This document shows positions 42,988 through 52,541 of a stretch of 64,000 nt of DNA, one piece after another. The notes under the pieces were generated by a model that did not search any database, was not told the DNA's origin, and saw nothing but the letters and a program-made list of their open reading frames with translations. The stretch is from positions 682,001 through 746,000 of the forward strand of contig NZ_CP040748.1 of NCBI RefSeq assembly GCF_006007965.1, written 5' to 3'. The position numbers and the translations under genes are program-made. Position 1 is the stretch's first letter, and the number at the start of each line of letters is the position of its first letter. This DNA is from Nocardioides jishulii (GTDB lineage Bacteria; Actinomycetota; Actinomycetes; Propionibacteriales; Nocardioidaceae).

Positions 42988-43635
42988 GTGTCGAAAACCG
43001 AGAAGTACGCCCCCAAGCACCGCGCCCCTGGCAAGCACAAGGCCAAGCGCGACCCGTGGAAGACCCTGCGGTCGACCGGTGTCATCACCGGTGTTGCGGT
43101 CGCCGCGACGGCGGGCGTCGTCGGCGTCGGACTTCTGGGCGACGACGAGGGTCCCGTGCCGTCGAGCACCAGCCTCACCGCCGCCGTGGACCCGGCCGCC
43201 ACGACCGCCCACCTCGCCGACCGCGACGCGGCGGTGACGCGCTCGGACCGCCGCGAGGCCACCGACCCGGCCAAGGCTGCCGCCCTCTCCAACGACGCCG
43301 GTGTGGTGACCACCCACTCGCGACAGATCTCCACCGCCGACCCGCGTGGCCTCGCCCGCGTGGTCATGGGCGAGTTCGGCTTCTCCGACTCCCAGTTCGG
43401 CTGCCTCGACTCGCTGTGGACCCGCGAGTCCAACTGGCGGTGGAACGCGGACAACCCGAACTCATCGGCGTACGGCATCCCGCAGGCGCTGCCCGGCTCC
43501 AAGATGTCGTCGGCCGGTGCCGACTGGGAGACCAACCCGGAGACCCAGATCCGCTGGGGCCTGAGCTACATCGCCGGTCGCTACGGCACCCCCTGCGCCG
43601 CCTGGGGCCACTCCGAGCGCGTCGGCTGGTACTGA
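42988..43635 (+). CDS. Secreted lysozyme-like / transglycosylase domain protein
   Basis: 215 residues from GTG 42988 (GTG 42979 is an in-frame alternative). A basic N-terminus (KHRAPGKHKAKRDPWKTLR) is followed by one hydrophobic signal or anchor helix (about 30-48). The extracytoplasmic part ends in a domain at about 115-215 with LDSLWTRESNWRWNADNPNSSAYGIPQALPGSKM, the pattern of SLT/lysozyme-like folds with a Glu in TRESNW as likely catalytic acid. The C-terminus CAAWGHSERVGWY is typical of this actinobacterial group. It probably acts on peptidoglycan. Confidence 0.85.
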   Translation: MSKTEKYAPKHRAPGKHKAKRDPWKTLRSTGVITGVAVAATAGVVGVGLLGDDEGPVPSSTSLTAAVDPAATTAHLADRDAAVTRSDRREATDPAKAAALSNDAGVVTTHSRQISTADPRGLARVVMGEFGFSDSQFGCLDSLWTRESNWRWNADNPNSSAYGIPQALPGSKMSSAGADWETNPETQIRWGLSYIAGRYGTPCAAWGHSERVGWY

Positions 43636-43675
43636 CCCGCCGCCTGACGTCGTACGACGTCACCCCGGACGCACG

Positions 43676-43707
43676 ACGCGCCCCCACTCGACCGAGTGGG
43701 GGCGCGT
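43676..43707. terminator. Bidirectional hairpin between convergent genes
   Basis: ACGCGCCCCCACT pairs with AGTGGGGGCGCGT. It sits between the ends of the lysozyme-like gene (43635) and the MmpL gene (43718). Confidence 0.8.
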
Positions 43708-43717
43708 TGCACGTGGG

Positions 43718-46243
43718 TCAGGCTCCGGCAGGCTCCTCGTGCTCCATCGCCGGGCCGGGGTGGTTGCGCTCCAGCGCCGCACCTTCGACGTCGACGTTGG
43801 GGACGATCCGGTCGAGCCACTTCGGCATCCACCAGGCCTTGTCGCCGAGCAGGTGCATGACGCCGGGGATGACCAGCATGCGGATGACGAAGGCGTCGAC
43901 CAGCACGCCGAAGGCCAGCGCGAAGCCGATCGAGCGGATCATCGCGTCGTGGCTGAAGACGAAGCCGGCGAAGACCGAGATCATGATGATCGCCGCTGCC
44001 GTGACCACGACCCGGCCGGCCTTGAAGCCGCGCTGGACCGCCACCCGTGACGGCGCGTCGTGGACGTACGCCTCACGCATGCCGGAGACCAGGAAGAGCT
44101 GGTAGTCCATGGCCAGACCGAAGAGGATGCCGATCACGATCACCGGCAGGAAGCTCAGGATCGGCCCAGGGGCGTGGATGCCGAAGAGGTCGGCGAGCCA
44201 ACCCCACTGGAAGATCGCGGTGAGCGCCCCGAAGGTCGCGAAGAGTGAGAGCACGAAACCGAGCGCCGCGGTCAGCGGGACCAGGATCGAGCGGAACGCC
44301 AGCACCATGATCACCAGCGACAGCCCGACGACGAGGGCCAGGTAGCCCGGCAGGGAGTCGCTGAGCTGCTCGGAGACGTCGATGTTGCCGCTGGCGTTGC
44401 CGGCGACGCCGATCTCGATGCCGGTGCCGAACTTCCAGCCCATGCCGCGCAGCTCGTGGACGAGCTGCTCGGTGGCCACGCTGTTGGGTCCCTCCGAGGG
44501 CACGACCTGGAAGGCCACCAGCTCACGGGAGTCGGAGACGCCGATCGGGGCGACGGCGTCCACGTCGTCGAGCTCGCGCAGGGCAGTGCCGACCTCGGCC
44601 TGGGCCTCCATGCCCTCGGCGTCGGTGTCGAGGGTGCGACGCATGTCGGCGACGACCAGGAGGGGAGCGTTCATGCCCGCGCCGAACTTCTCCTCGGTCA
44701 CGGTGTGGGCGCGGTAGGCGCTGGAGTCCTCGGGCTGGCTGGAGCCGTCGGGCAGGCCCAGGCGCATGTCCAGGGCGGGGATCGCCAGCACCACCAGCAC
44801 GCCGATCCCGACCAGCGACTGGAGCACGGCGCGCGAGGTGCGCATCGGCTTCGTGCCGGTCGTGCTGTGGCTCAGCGGCACGATCGTGCCGCGCTGGCGC
44901 TTGGGCAGGACGCGGTGACCGGTCAGGGACAGCAACGCCGGGGTCATGGTGACGGCGATCAGCACGGCCACGACCACGCAGATGGCACCGACGGTGCCCA
45001 TCAGGCCGAGGAAGCCGATGCCGGTGATGTTGAGGGCCGCCAGCGCAGTGACGACCGTGGCGCCTGCGAAGACGACGGCGTTGCCCGAGGTGCCGTTGGC
45101 CAGGCCGATGGACTCGTGCAGGTCCATGCCGCCGCGCATCTGGGTCTTGTGGCGGTTGATGATGAAGAGCGAGTAGTCGATGCCGACGGCCAGGCCCAGC
45201 ATGAGGCCGAGCACCGGGGTCACCGACATCATGTCGACGGTGCCGCTCAGCGCCATCGAGCCGGCGACGCCGACTCCCACACCGAGCAGGGCGTTGATCA
45301 GGGGGAGGCCAGCGCCGACGAACGTACCGAGCATGATGAAGAGGGTCAGCGCTGCCACCGCGAGGCCGACCGCCTCACCGGGGCCGAAGACCTCCGGGAT
45401 CGCCTGCACCATGTCGTTGGAGAGCTCGATGTCGACGCCCTCGATGTCGGCGTCGGTGAAGAGCTCGGCGACGTCGGCCTTCTCGTCGACGTCGACCTCG
45501 ATGACCGGCTTGTCGAACATCACGGTGCCCAGCGCCGTGGTCTCGTCCTCGGAGACCTGGCGCACCTCGGCGGCCATCTCGGTCACCGCGGTCGAGTCCT
45601 CGATCAGGTCGCGGTTGGCCTCGAGCTCCTCACGGCCCTTCTCCAGCTTCGCGGCGCCCGCGTCGAGCTCGTCGCGCGCGGCGTCGAGCTGCGCCTGCTG
45701 GGCGTCGAGCTGGGCAAGCTGCGCGGCCGGGGCGCCGGAGGCCTCCAGCGCCGCCCGGGCGCCGTCGAGCTGGGCCTGGCCGCTCTCCAGCCGCTGGCGT
45801 CCTGCCTCCAGCTCCTTCTCGCCCTTCGCGAGCTCCTTCTCGCCCGCCTCCAGCTTCTTGCGGCCGTCGGCCAGCTCCTCGAGTCCCTTCTCCACGGCCT
45901 CCTCGGTGGCGAAGGGATCGACCGTCTCGCGTACGCCCGGCATCTCGCCGGCGCGCTCGAGCAGGTCGGAGATCTCCTGACGCTGGGCCTGCGTCAGGGG
46001 GGAGTCGTTGTCGGTGGTGAAGGCGACGACGGCCGCGCCGCCGCTCGCCGCGGGGAACTCCTCGGCCAGGGTGTCGGCGACCTCGGAGGTCGGGGTGCCG
46101 GGGATCGTCACCGTGGAGGTCAGCGTCCCGCCGAAAGTCAGGAACGCGCCGACGGCCAGCGCGAGCGCGAGCAGCCACGCCACGATGACGAGCCAGGCGC
46201 GGCGGGCGGAGAACCGCCCGAGTCGGTAGAGGAGTTCAGCCAT
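43718..46243 (-). CDS. MMPL/RND family transporter with a coiled-coil loop
   Basis: 841 residues from ATG 46243. The layout is the MmpL one: helix 1 (about 17-40), a large extracytoplasmic loop, helices 2-6 with GLAVGIDYSLFIINRHKTQMR, then a second half with a similar set including GLAMDYQLFLVSGMREAY. Both GxxxDY strings carry the proton-relay Asp/Tyr of the family. The first loop contains a long heptad-rich helix (repeats of GEKELAKGEKELEAG and similar, about 115-215). Members export lipids, siderophores or drugs. It is divergent from a TetR gene, its likely regulator. Confidence 0.93.
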   Translation of the reverse strand: MAELLYRLGRFSARRAWLVIVAWLLALALAVGAFLTFGGTLTSTVTIPGTPTSEVADTLAEEFPAASGGAAVVAFTTDNDSPLTQAQRQEISDLLERAGEMPGVRETVDPFATEEAVEKGLEELADGRKKLEAGEKELAKGEKELEAGRQRLESGQAQLDGARAALEASGAPAAQLAQLDAQQAQLDAARDELDAGAAKLEKGREELEANRDLIEDSTAVTEMAAEVRQVSEDETTALGTVMFDKPVIEVDVDEKADVAELFTDADIEGVDIELSNDMVQAIPEVFGPGEAVGLAVAALTLFIMLGTFVGAGLPLINALLGVGVGVAGSMALSGTVDMMSVTPVLGLMLGLAVGIDYSLFIINRHKTQMRGGMDLHESIGLANGTSGNAVVFAGATVVTALAALNITGIGFLGLMGTVGAICVVVAVLIAVTMTPALLSLTGHRVLPKRQRGTIVPLSHSTTGTKPMRTSRAVLQSLVGIGVLVVLAIPALDMRLGLPDGSSQPEDSSAYRAHTVTEEKFGAGMNAPLLVVADMRRTLDTDAEGMEAQAEVGTALRELDDVDAVAPIGVSDSRELVAFQVVPSEGPNSVATEQLVHELRGMGWKFGTGIEIGVAGNASGNIDVSEQLSDSLPGYLALVVGLSLVIMVLAFRSILVPLTAALGFVLSLFATFGALTAIFQWGWLADLFGIHAPGPILSFLPVIVIGILFGLAMDYQLFLVSGMREAYVHDAPSRVAVQRGFKAGRVVVTAAAIIMISVFAGFVFSHDAMIRSIGFALAFGVLVDAFVIRMLVIPGVMHLLGDKAWWMPKWLDRIVPNVDVEGAALERNHPGPAMEHEEPAGA

Positions 46244-46301
46244 GGCAGGAGGGTCGCCTTTGGTTCGGGAGGGGGCAGAGCGGAACGAGCAGATGATACG
46301 C

Positions 46302-46328
46302 AACGTCTCGTCTCGTTAAGAGTACTAT
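46302..46328. promoter_or_regulatory. Operator-like repeats and leaderless tetR promoter
   Basis: AACGTCTCGTCTCGTT (46302-46317) has matching ends AACG/CGTT and an inner CG, a loose dyad with repeated CGTCT. TACTAT (46323-46328) is the likely -10 of tetR, 7 bases before ATG 46336. A site here could control both the regulator and the divergent transporter. Confidence 0.5.
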
Positions 46329-46335
46329 CGGGGTC

Positions 46336-46929
46336 ATGACAGCCGGAGTCTCCTCGAGCGCCCACCGGAACGGTCCGGTGCGCAGTGACGACGCTCGTCG
46401 CGCCATCCTGATGGCGACCGCCGAGCAGTTCATGGCCAAGGGGTACGAGCGTCTCACCATCCAGGGAATCGCCACCGCGGCGAAGGTGGGCAAGCAGACG
46501 ATCTACCGCTGGTGGGGCGGCAAGGCCGACCTGGTCGCCGAGTGCCTGGTCGAGGGCGTCCTGTGGGACTCCGGGATGGTGGTGGGTGACACCGGTGACG
46601 TCGTGCAGGACGTCGCGACCTGGCTCCGCCTGCTGCTCGACGTCGACCAGTCCGGAGCCGGGGAGTCCCTCCGGTCGCTGCTGGGAGCCGCAGCCGGCGA
46701 CGAGTCGTTGGCCCGGCACCTCGACGACCTGATGCGTGGGCAGCTCGAGGGGGGCATCACCCGCCGCCTCAGGCTCGCGCACGAGCGTGGTGAGCTGGCC
46801 GACCAGGTCGACGTCGCGCTCACCACCGAGCTGCTGCTCGGTCTGGTCATGGTGCGCACCCTGGCGCGGCGCCCTTCCAGGACCGAGGAGCTCGAGGGGC
46901 TCGTGCGCCTCCTCCTCGACCAGCGCTGA
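46336..46929 (+). CDS. TetR family regulator
   Basis: 197 residues from ATG 46336. The N-terminal helix-turn-helix is typical: ARRAILMATAEQFMAKGYERLTIQGIATAAKVGKQTIYRWWGGKADLV in separate blocks, with GKQTIYRWW as the recognition helix end. The C-terminal domain (about 80-197) is helical and unlike groups I know well. It is divergent from the MmpL gene, so autoregulation and repression of the transporter are likely. It ends 6 bases before the convergent acyl-CoA synthetase gene. Confidence 0.92.
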   Translation: MTAGVSSSAHRNGPVRSDDARRAILMATAEQFMAKGYERLTIQGIATAAKVGKQTIYRWWGGKADLVAECLVEGVLWDSGMVVGDTGDVVQDVATWLRLLLDVDQSGAGESLRSLLGAAAGDESLARHLDDLMRGQLEGGITRRLRLAHERGELADQVDVALTTELLLGLVMVRTLARRPSRTEELEGLVRLLLDQR

Positions 46930-46935
46930 GGCGGC

Positions 46936-48369
46936 TCAGCCGAGCAGGCGCTTCTTCTGCACCTTGCCCATCTCGTTGCGGGGAAGGTTGGCCACGAAGC
47001 GGAACTCGCGCGGCCGCTTGTGGAGCGACAGCTCCTCGCCCACGAAGCGGCTCAGCGCCTCGGACAGGTCGGCCGCGGCCGCGGAGTCGGCCGGCGCGTG
47101 ACTGGGGCGTGCGACGACGTACGCGACGATGCGCTGCCCCAGGTCGGCGTCGGGCTCACCGACCACGGCGACCTCGGCGACCGCGGGGTGACCGAGCAGG
47201 ATCGACTCGATCTCGCCGGCGCCGATGCGGTAGCCCGCCGACTTGATCAGGTCGACGGACTCACGACCCACGATGCGGATGCACCCGTCGGGGGCGATGA
47301 CGGCGACGTCACCGGTGACGAACCACCCGTCGTCGGTCCAGGACTCCGCGGTGGCCTCGGGACGGTTGAGGTAGCCGGAGAAGAGGGTGGCACCGCGGAC
47401 CTCGAGCCGTCCGACGGTCGCGCCGTCATGGGCGACCTCGTGGCCGTCCTCGCCGCGCAGCCGGGCCTCGACCCCGGCGACCGGGACCCCGACCCACCCT
47501 GCCCGGCGTACGCCGTCGGCTCGGGTGGCGACGGTGATCAGGGTCTCGCTCATGCCGTAGCGCTCGACCACCTCGTGGCCGGTGAGCTCCTTGAGCCGGT
47601 CGAAGACCGGGACCGGCAGCGCGGCACTCCCCGACACCAGCAGCCGCGCGGTGCGCAGGGCCGCCGCGTCGTCGGGGGAGTCGGCGACGCGCGACCAGAT
47701 GGTCGGCACGGCGAAGAACATGGTCGCCCCCGCGCGGGCAGCGTCCGCGTACGCCGCGGGGGTGCCCCGGCCGGTGTGGACCAGGGAGCCGCCCAGACGG
47801 AGCGGCCCGAGGACGCCCAGGACCAGGCCGTGGACGTGGAAGAGGGGAAGGCCGTGGGCGAGCACGTCGTCGGCCGTCCACGCCCACGCGTCGGCGAGGG
47901 CGTCGAGCCCGGCCGTCACGGCACGGTGGGACTGCAGGACGCCCTTGGGGAGGCCGGTGGTGCCGGAGGTGTACATGACGAAGGCAATCGCGTCGTCGTC
48001 CACGGGGTCCAGCACCACGTCGGCACGGGCGCCGACGTTGACCCGGACCCGGGGCAGCGGGGCGTCACCCGGCACCTCGTCCGGGGTCTGTCCGAGCCAG
48101 GCGTCGGGGGCGGAGTCGGCAAGGATGTGGGCCAGCTCGGCCGCGCCCGAGTCCGGTGGCACGGGCACCACCTCGACACCGGCCAGGAGGGCGCCCGTGA
48201 TCGCGACGACCGTCTCCAGCGTCGGGGTCGCGAGCACGGCGACGCGGGTGTGGTCCTCGAGGTCGTCGGCGACGGCCGAGGCCGCCGCGAGGAGGGCGGG
48301 GTGGCTCAACCGCCGCCCGGCCACCTCGACGAAACGGGCGGGGTCAGCAGCGAGCAGGCCGGTCAGCAT
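46936..48369 (-). CDS. Acyl-CoA synthetase (malonyl-CoA-synthetase-like)
   Basis: 477 residues from ATG 48369. It is an AMP-forming (ANL) enzyme: P-loop YTSGTTGLPKGV (near 133-144), ERYGMSET, TGDVA, the hinge GRESVDLIKSAGYRIG and the catalytic Lys in NEMGKVQKKRLL. The short N-terminal domain and the motif order resemble malonyl-CoA synthetase (MatB), but the acid substrate is not fixed by the sequence. It converges on tetR and has a TATCCT box 6 bases before its start. Confidence 0.9.
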   Translation of the reverse strand: MLTGLLAADPARFVEVAGRRLSHPALLAAASAVADDLEDHTRVAVLATPTLETVVAITGALLAGVEVVPVPPDSGAAELAHILADSAPDAWLGQTPDEVPGDAPLPRVRVNVGARADVVLDPVDDDAIAFVMYTSGTTGLPKGVLQSHRAVTAGLDALADAWAWTADDVLAHGLPLFHVHGLVLGVLGPLRLGGSLVHTGRGTPAAYADAARAGATMFFAVPTIWSRVADSPDDAAALRTARLLVSGSAALPVPVFDRLKELTGHEVVERYGMSETLITVATRADGVRRAGWVGVPVAGVEARLRGEDGHEVAHDGATVGRLEVRGATLFSGYLNRPEATAESWTDDGWFVTGDVAVIAPDGCIRIVGRESVDLIKSAGYRIGAGEIESILLGHPAVAEVAVVGEPDADLGQRIVAYVVARPSHAPADSAAAADLSEALSRFVGEELSLHKRPREFRFVANLPRNEMGKVQKKRLLG

Positions 48370-48375
48370 GGGTCG

Positions 48376-48381
48376 AGGATA
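48376..48381 (-). promoter_or_regulatory. -10 element of a leaderless promoter (acyl-CoA synthetase)
   Basis: On the minus strand TATCCT lies 6 bases before ATG 48369. Confidence 0.5.
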
Positions 48382-48417
48382 GGTCGGCGCCTGCGTGGAG
48401 GGCGGCCGAGGGACTGC

Positions 48418-49809
48418 TCAGGGGTGCGTCATCGACTCCACGTCGAGGGCGGCGTCCATCTGTTCCTCGGTGAGCTCTCCCCGCTCCACGAAGCCCATCG
48501 CCAGGACGGTGTCGCGGATGGTGGCCCCCTCAGCCAGTGCGGTCTTGGCCACCTTGGCCGCCGCCTCGTAGCCGATGTACTTGTTGAGCGGGGTGACCAC
48601 CGACGGCGACGACTCGGCGTAGCGGCGCATCCGCTCCGTGTCGGCCGTGATGCCGTCGACGCAGCGCTCGGCGAGCAGGGCCGAGGAGGTGGCGAGGATG
48701 CGCACCGACTCCAGCACGTTGCAGGAGATCACCGGCATCATCACGTTGAGCTCGAAGTTGCCGGCGGCTCCGCCCCAGGCGACGGCTGCGTCGTTGCCGA
48801 CGACCTGGGCGCAGACCATCAGGGTCGCCTCGGGCAGCACCGGGTTGACCTTGCCCGGCATGATGCTCGACCCGGGCTGGAGGTCGGGCAGGTGGATCTC
48901 GGCGAGGCCGGTCGTGGGGCCCGACGACATCCAGCGCAGGTCGTTGCAGATCTTCGTCAGGCCGACGGCGTACGTCCGCAGGACGCCCGAGAGCTCCACG
49001 AGCGAGTCGCGGGTGCCCTGCGCCTCGAAGTGGTTGCGGGTCTCGGTGAAGGGCTGGCCGGTCAGTGCGGAGAGCACCTCGATGACGCGGGAGGCGAAGC
49101 CCGGCGGGGTGTTGATGCCGGTGCCGACCGCGGTGCCGCCGAGCGGGAGCTCACGGACCCGGGGGAGCACCGACTCGAGGCGTTCGGCCGCCAGGCGCAC
49201 GGTGGCGGCGTAGCCGCCGAACTCCTGTCCGAGCATGACCGGCGTGGCGTCCATGAGGTGGGTGCGCCCCGACTTCACCACGCCCGCGAACTCCTCGGCC
49301 TTGGCCTCGAGCGAGGTGGCGAGGACGTCGAGCGCGGGCAGCAGGTCCTCGACGACGGCGAGGGTGGCCGCGACGTGGATCGAGGTGGGGAAGGTGTCGT
49401 TGGAGGACTGCGAGGCGTTCACGTGGTCGTTGGGGTGGACCTCGACGCCGTGAGCGGTCGCCAGCGAGGCGATCACCTCGTTGGTGTTCATGTTGGAGCT
49501 GGTGCCGGACCCGGTCTGGAAGACGTCCAGCGGGAAGTGGTCGAGGTGCTCGCCGGCGGCGATGGTGGCAGCGGCGGCCTCGATCGCGGCGGCGCGCTCT
49601 GCGGAGATCACCTCGAGCTCGCCGTTGACGCGTGCGGCGGCCTGCTTGACCAGTCCGAGGGCCCGGACGTGGCGTGGCTCGAGGCGCGTCCCGGAGATGG
49701 GGAAGTTGTCGATCGCGCGTTGGGTCTGGGCGCGCCAGAGGGCGTCGGCGGGCACCTGGACCTCGCCCATGGAGTCGTGCTCGGTACGGAACTGGTCTCC
49801 GGTGCTCAT
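48418..49809 (-). CDS. fumC: Class II fumarase
   Basis: 463 residues from ATG 49809. It interconverts fumarate and malate in the TCA cycle and needs no Fe-S cluster. Signatures: [41 protein letters not shown] and the signature [16 protein letters not shown] with its catalytic Ser. Length is normal. The same window has a class I fumarase 5 kb away. M. tuberculosis fumC (Rv1098c) sits close to phoH2 too. Confidence 0.96.
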   Translation of the reverse strand: MSTGDQFRTEHDSMGEVQVPADALWRAQTQRAIDNFPISGTRLEPRHVRALGLVKQAAARVNGELEVISAERAAAIEAAAATIAAGEHLDHFPLDVFQTGSGTSSNMNTNEVIASLATAHGVEVHPNDHVNASQSSNDTFPTSIHVAATLAVVEDLLPALDVLATSLEAKAEEFAGVVKSGRTHLMDATPVMLGQEFGGYAATVRLAAERLESVLPRVRELPLGGTAVGTGINTPPGFASRVIEVLSALTGQPFTETRNHFEAQGTRDSLVELSGVLRTYAVGLTKICNDLRWMSSGPTTGLAEIHLPDLQPGSSIMPGKVNPVLPEATLMVCAQVVGNDAAVAWGGAAGNFELNVMMPVISCNVLESVRILATSSALLAERCVDGITADTERMRRYAESSPSVVTPLNKYIGYEAAAKVAKTALAEGATIRDTVLAMGFVERGELTEEQMDAALDVESMTHP

Positions 49810-49815
49810 GAACCG

Positions 49816-49821
49816 ACCGTA
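49816..49821 (-). promoter_or_regulatory. -10 element of a leaderless promoter (fumC)
   Basis: On the minus strand TACGGT lies 6 bases before ATG 49809. Confidence 0.45.
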
Positions 49822-49913
49822 CCGCTGCGCGCGCGGTCGCACGAGGTGCCTCGAACGCCCAGGACCCCCCGCGACGTGAGGACGGCCCGTCCGTGGGAGC
49901 CCTCGGTGGGCCG

Positions 49914-50327
49914 TCAGCCGGCCATCACGGCGACGCCGGCCAGCGCCGAGCGCACGGCTTGGGCGGACGCCTCCGCGTCGTCGTCCACGGCCGGGGTGGT
50001 GACCAACGTCAGGTGCAGCTGGAAGGCGGAGTGGCGTCGCCAGGTCTCGCTCGCCAGCGGTCCCATCAGGACCGTGACCTGGAGGTCTGGCAGGCGTTCG
50101 ACCACCTCGGGAAGCGCCTCGGCCACGGCGTCCGCGTTCGTCGGGCTGACGCGGAGCAGCACGGTGGACTCGTCCAGCCCTGCCGCGCTGCGCAGGGCAT
50201 CGAGACGGCGGCCGAGCGGGGAGTCGATGGCGACGGCGACGCTGGCGTCCGTCGCGTCCGTCGCGTCCGCCTCCTCCGCGAGCAGCAGGACACGGGCGCG
50301 GGTGGGAGAGGCAGCGACGGGGAGCAC
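49914..50327 (-). CDS. Conserved-looking hypothetical protein
   Basis: 137 residues from GTG 50327, chosen because a TAGCCT box lies 6 bases before it; GTG 50333 is also in frame. It is a small soluble alpha/beta protein ([46 protein letters not shown]), without known motifs. It faces away from the flavin reductase gene. Codon use and the promoter support a real gene. No function can be offered. Confidence 0.6.
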   Translation of the reverse strand: MLPVAASPTRARVLLLAEEADATDATDASVAVAIDSPLGRRLDALRSAAGLDESTVLLRVSPTNADAVAEALPEVVERLPDLQVTVLMGPLASETWRRHSAFQLHLTLVTTPAVDDDAEASAQAVRSALAGVAVMAG

Positions 50328-50333
50328 CCGCAC

Positions 50334-50339
50334 AGGCTA
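50334..50339 (-). promoter_or_regulatory. -10 element of a leaderless promoter (hypothetical gene)
   Basis: On the minus strand TAGCCT is followed by GTGCGG and then GTG 50327, the same geometry as at 24881-24893. Confidence 0.45.
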
Positions 50340-50482
50340 GACGGGGGAGCCGTGCGTGGCGTGGTTTCGTGCCGACCTGCGGCTCAACCGTCCGCGGGCC
50401 CCGGGTCGAGGCAGCGGCCGGGGTGGGGTTGCGACATGCCTGAGGGGGCAGCAGGCTCGGACTCCGCGACCAAGGAGTCCTC

Positions 50483-51019
50483 ATGAAGATCGCCGTCATC
50501 GTCGGCAGCACCCGTCCCCAGCGCCGTGGGAGCGGGGTGGGCGCGTGGATCATGACGCAGGCCCAGGAGCATCCGGGGGCGGAGTTCACCCTGCTCGAGG
50601 TGGCCGACTTCGACCTCACCGCCACCTACGAGCAGCGCACGGACAAGTCGTACGAGGAGCCGACGACCCAACGCTGGAGCGACGTGGTCGACGCGTTCGA
50701 CGGCTACGTCTTCGTCACGCCCGAGTACAACCACGGCCTGCCGGCACCCTTCAAGAACGCGGTCGACCTGCTCTACGCCGAGTGGTCGGGCAAGGCGGTC
50801 GCCCTCGTCGGCTACGGCACCCTCGGAGCGGCGCGATCCGTCGAGCAGTGGCGCGGCGTGGTGGCCAACCTCGGCCTCGTCGGCGTGGGGCAGGCCGTGC
50901 ACCTGCAGACGGCCGAGGACTTCGACGGCGACGAGCTGAGGCCGCCGGCCAGGCGCGTCGACGACACGGCGTCGGTGCTCCGTCAGCTGCTCGCGCTGAC
51001 CGCGAAGCTGCGCAGCTGA
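50483..51019 (+). CDS. NADPH-dependent FMN reductase family protein
   Basis: 178 residues with AAGGAG just upstream. It is a flavodoxin-fold oxidoreductase: phosphate loop [14 protein letters not shown] (near 7-20), [17 protein letters not shown] (near 77-93), the family hallmark that holds FMN, and [15 protein letters not shown]. It probably reduces flavin, quinone or azo compounds with NADPH. It is the first of three plus-strand redox or stress-type genes (with the DJ-1 and alpha/beta hydrolase genes), spaced about 100 bases from the next. Confidence 0.93.
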   Translation: MKIAVIVGSTRPQRRGSGVGAWIMTQAQEHPGAEFTLLEVADFDLTATYEQRTDKSYEEPTTQRWSDVVDAFDGYVFVTPEYNHGLPAPFKNAVDLLYAEWSGKAVALVGYGTLGAARSVEQWRGVVANLGLVGVGQAVHLQTAEDFDGDELRPPARRVDDTASVLRQLLALTAKLRS

Positions 51020-51120
51020 GACCCGACCGGGCGGTGTCGGGCGGTGGCCGATGAGGTTTGAAGCCCGGTGCCTCGTCGGTAGACGTGGTGGAGAGCAACC
51101 CCACGACGAAGGAGCACCCC

Positions 51121-51660
51121 ATGGCAGAAGCACGCAAGGTCGCATTCCTCACCGCCTCGGAGGGCGTCGAGCGCGTCGAGCTGACCGAACCGTGGGCGGC
51201 GGTTGAAGGGGCGGGGCACACCGCTGAGCTGCTGTCGCCCGACGGGGGCACGGTCAAGCTCTTCAACCACCTCGACGCCGCGGAGGAGAAGAGCGCTGAC
51301 GGCAAGGTGGCTGAGGCGTCCGTCCAGGACTACGACGCCCTGGTCCTGCCGGGTGGCGTCGCCAACCCCGACGCGCTGCGGATGGACTCCGACGCGGTCG
51401 CCTTCGTCCGCGACTTCGTGGCGAGCGGCAAGCCCGTCGCCGCCATCTGCCACGCCGCGTGGACGCTGGTGGAGGCCGACCAGGTGCGCGGCAAGCGCGT
51501 CGCCTCGTGGCCCAGCCTGCAGACCGACATCCGTAATGCGGGTGGCGAGTGGGTGGACGAGGAGGTCGTCGTCGACGGCAACCTGATCAGCAGCCGCAAC
51601 CCCGACGACCTTCCCGCCTTCAACCGCGAGTTGCTCTCCGCCTTGGGTGATCAAGCGTGA
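51121..51660 (+). CDS. DJ-1/PfpI family protein
   Basis: 179 residues from ATG 51121 with AAGGAG 8 bases upstream. The class I glutamine-amidotransferase-like fold has the nucleophile elbow AICHAAWTLVEAD with Cys, preceded by LVLPGGVANPDALR, and the charged FVASGKPVAA. PfpI-type proteins are deglycases, proteases or chaperones depending on the study; a stress role is likely. Its last bases overlap the following gene's GTG start. Confidence 0.93.
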   Translation: MAEARKVAFLTASEGVERVELTEPWAAVEGAGHTAELLSPDGGTVKLFNHLDAAEEKSADGKVAEASVQDYDALVLPGGVANPDALRMDSDAVAFVRDFVASGKPVAAICHAAWTLVEADQVRGKRVASWPSLQTDIRNAGGEWVDEEVVVDGNLISSRNPDDLPAFNRELLSALGDQA

Positions 51661-52487
51661 CGATGGTGAAGGTGACCTCGCACGGCACCGAGCTCCACGT
51701 CGATGACCTCTGGGGCGACCGTCGCCCGATCGTGCTGGTGCACGGCTGGCCGCTGTCGGGCGAGTCGTGGCGGCACCAGGTTGCCGCCTTCCACGCGGCC
51801 GGGCACCGGGTCGTCACCTACGACCGACGAGGCTTCGGACGCAGCGGGGTCGCAGCCGACGGGGCGTACGACTACGACGTCCTGACCGACGACCTCGAGG
51901 AGATCCTGCACTCTCTCGACCTCAGCAACGCGGTGCTGGTCGGCTTCTCGATGGGTGGGGGAGAGGTCATACGCCTGGCGACGCGCGCGTCGGGGCGGCT
52001 CTCCGGCATCGTGCTCGCGTCGGCCGTGCCGCCCTACCTGCTCTCGACGGACGACAACCCTGACGGCCCGCTCCCGGAGAAGCAGGCCGCGGCGATGAAG
52101 TCTGGTCTGGACGAGGACAGGGACGCGTTCCTCTGCGGTTTCGTCCGTGACTTCTTCCGCGCCGGCGGCGACATCGCGGTCAGTGAGGCGGAGGCGGAGG
52201 CGGCCCTGGGCCTGGCCCTGCAGTGCGACCAGGACGCGGCGTTGGCCTGCATCGACTCCTTCGCCCGCACCGACTTCCGCAACGACGTTGCCGCCGTACG
52301 CCTGCCCACCCTCGTGGTGCACGGCGACTCCGACGGCATCGTCCCCTTCGAGGGGTCGGGCCAGCGGACCCACGAGGCGATCGAGGGCAGCCAGTCCGTG
52401 GTGATCGAGGGCGGGCCGCACGGCGTGAACGTGTCGCACCCTGAGGAGTTCAACCGGGCTGTGCTGGGGTTCGTGAGCTCGCTGTAG
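51657..52487 (+). CDS. Alpha/beta hydrolase (haloperoxidase-like)
   Basis: 276 residues from GTG 51657. The oxyanion turn VLVHGWPLSGESW, nucleophile elbow GFSMGGGE (Ser about 99), acid in HGDSDGIVPFEGS and base His in GGPHGVNVSHP are all present. Together with YDRRGFGRS this is the cofactor-free haloperoxidase/esterase group. The natural substrate is unknown. Four-base overlap with the DJ-1 gene suggests joint expression. Confidence 0.93.
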   Translation: MTMVKVTSHGTELHVDDLWGDRRPIVLVHGWPLSGESWRHQVAAFHAAGHRVVTYDRRGFGRSGVAADGAYDYDVLTDDLEEILHSLDLSNAVLVGFSMGGGEVIRLATRASGRLSGIVLASAVPPYLLSTDDNPDGPLPEKQAAAMKSGLDEDRDAFLCGFVRDFFRAGGDIAVSEAEAEAALGLALQCDQDAALACIDSFARTDFRNDVAAVRLPTLVVHGDSDGIVPFEGSGQRTHEAIEGSQSVVIEGGPHGVNVSHPEEFNRAVLGFVSSL

Positions 52488-52490
52488 ACG

Positions 52491-52538
52491 CGCGCCGATG
52501 CCCCCGCCCGATGGTGAACGGGGCGGGGGATCGGCGCG
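52491..52538. terminator. Bidirectional hairpin between convergent genes
   Basis: CGCGCCGA and TCGGCGCG ends with an inner CCCCCGCCC/GGGCGGGGG stem and a loop of about 10 bases. It lies between the hydrolase stop (52487) and the HNH gene stop (52542). Confidence 0.8.
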
Positions 52539-52541
52539 GGG

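Noticed and set aside
44456..46339. Long plus-strand frame opposite the MmpL gene
   Set aside because: It mirrors the MmpL coding sequence, including the coiled coil; no start signal and no domain.
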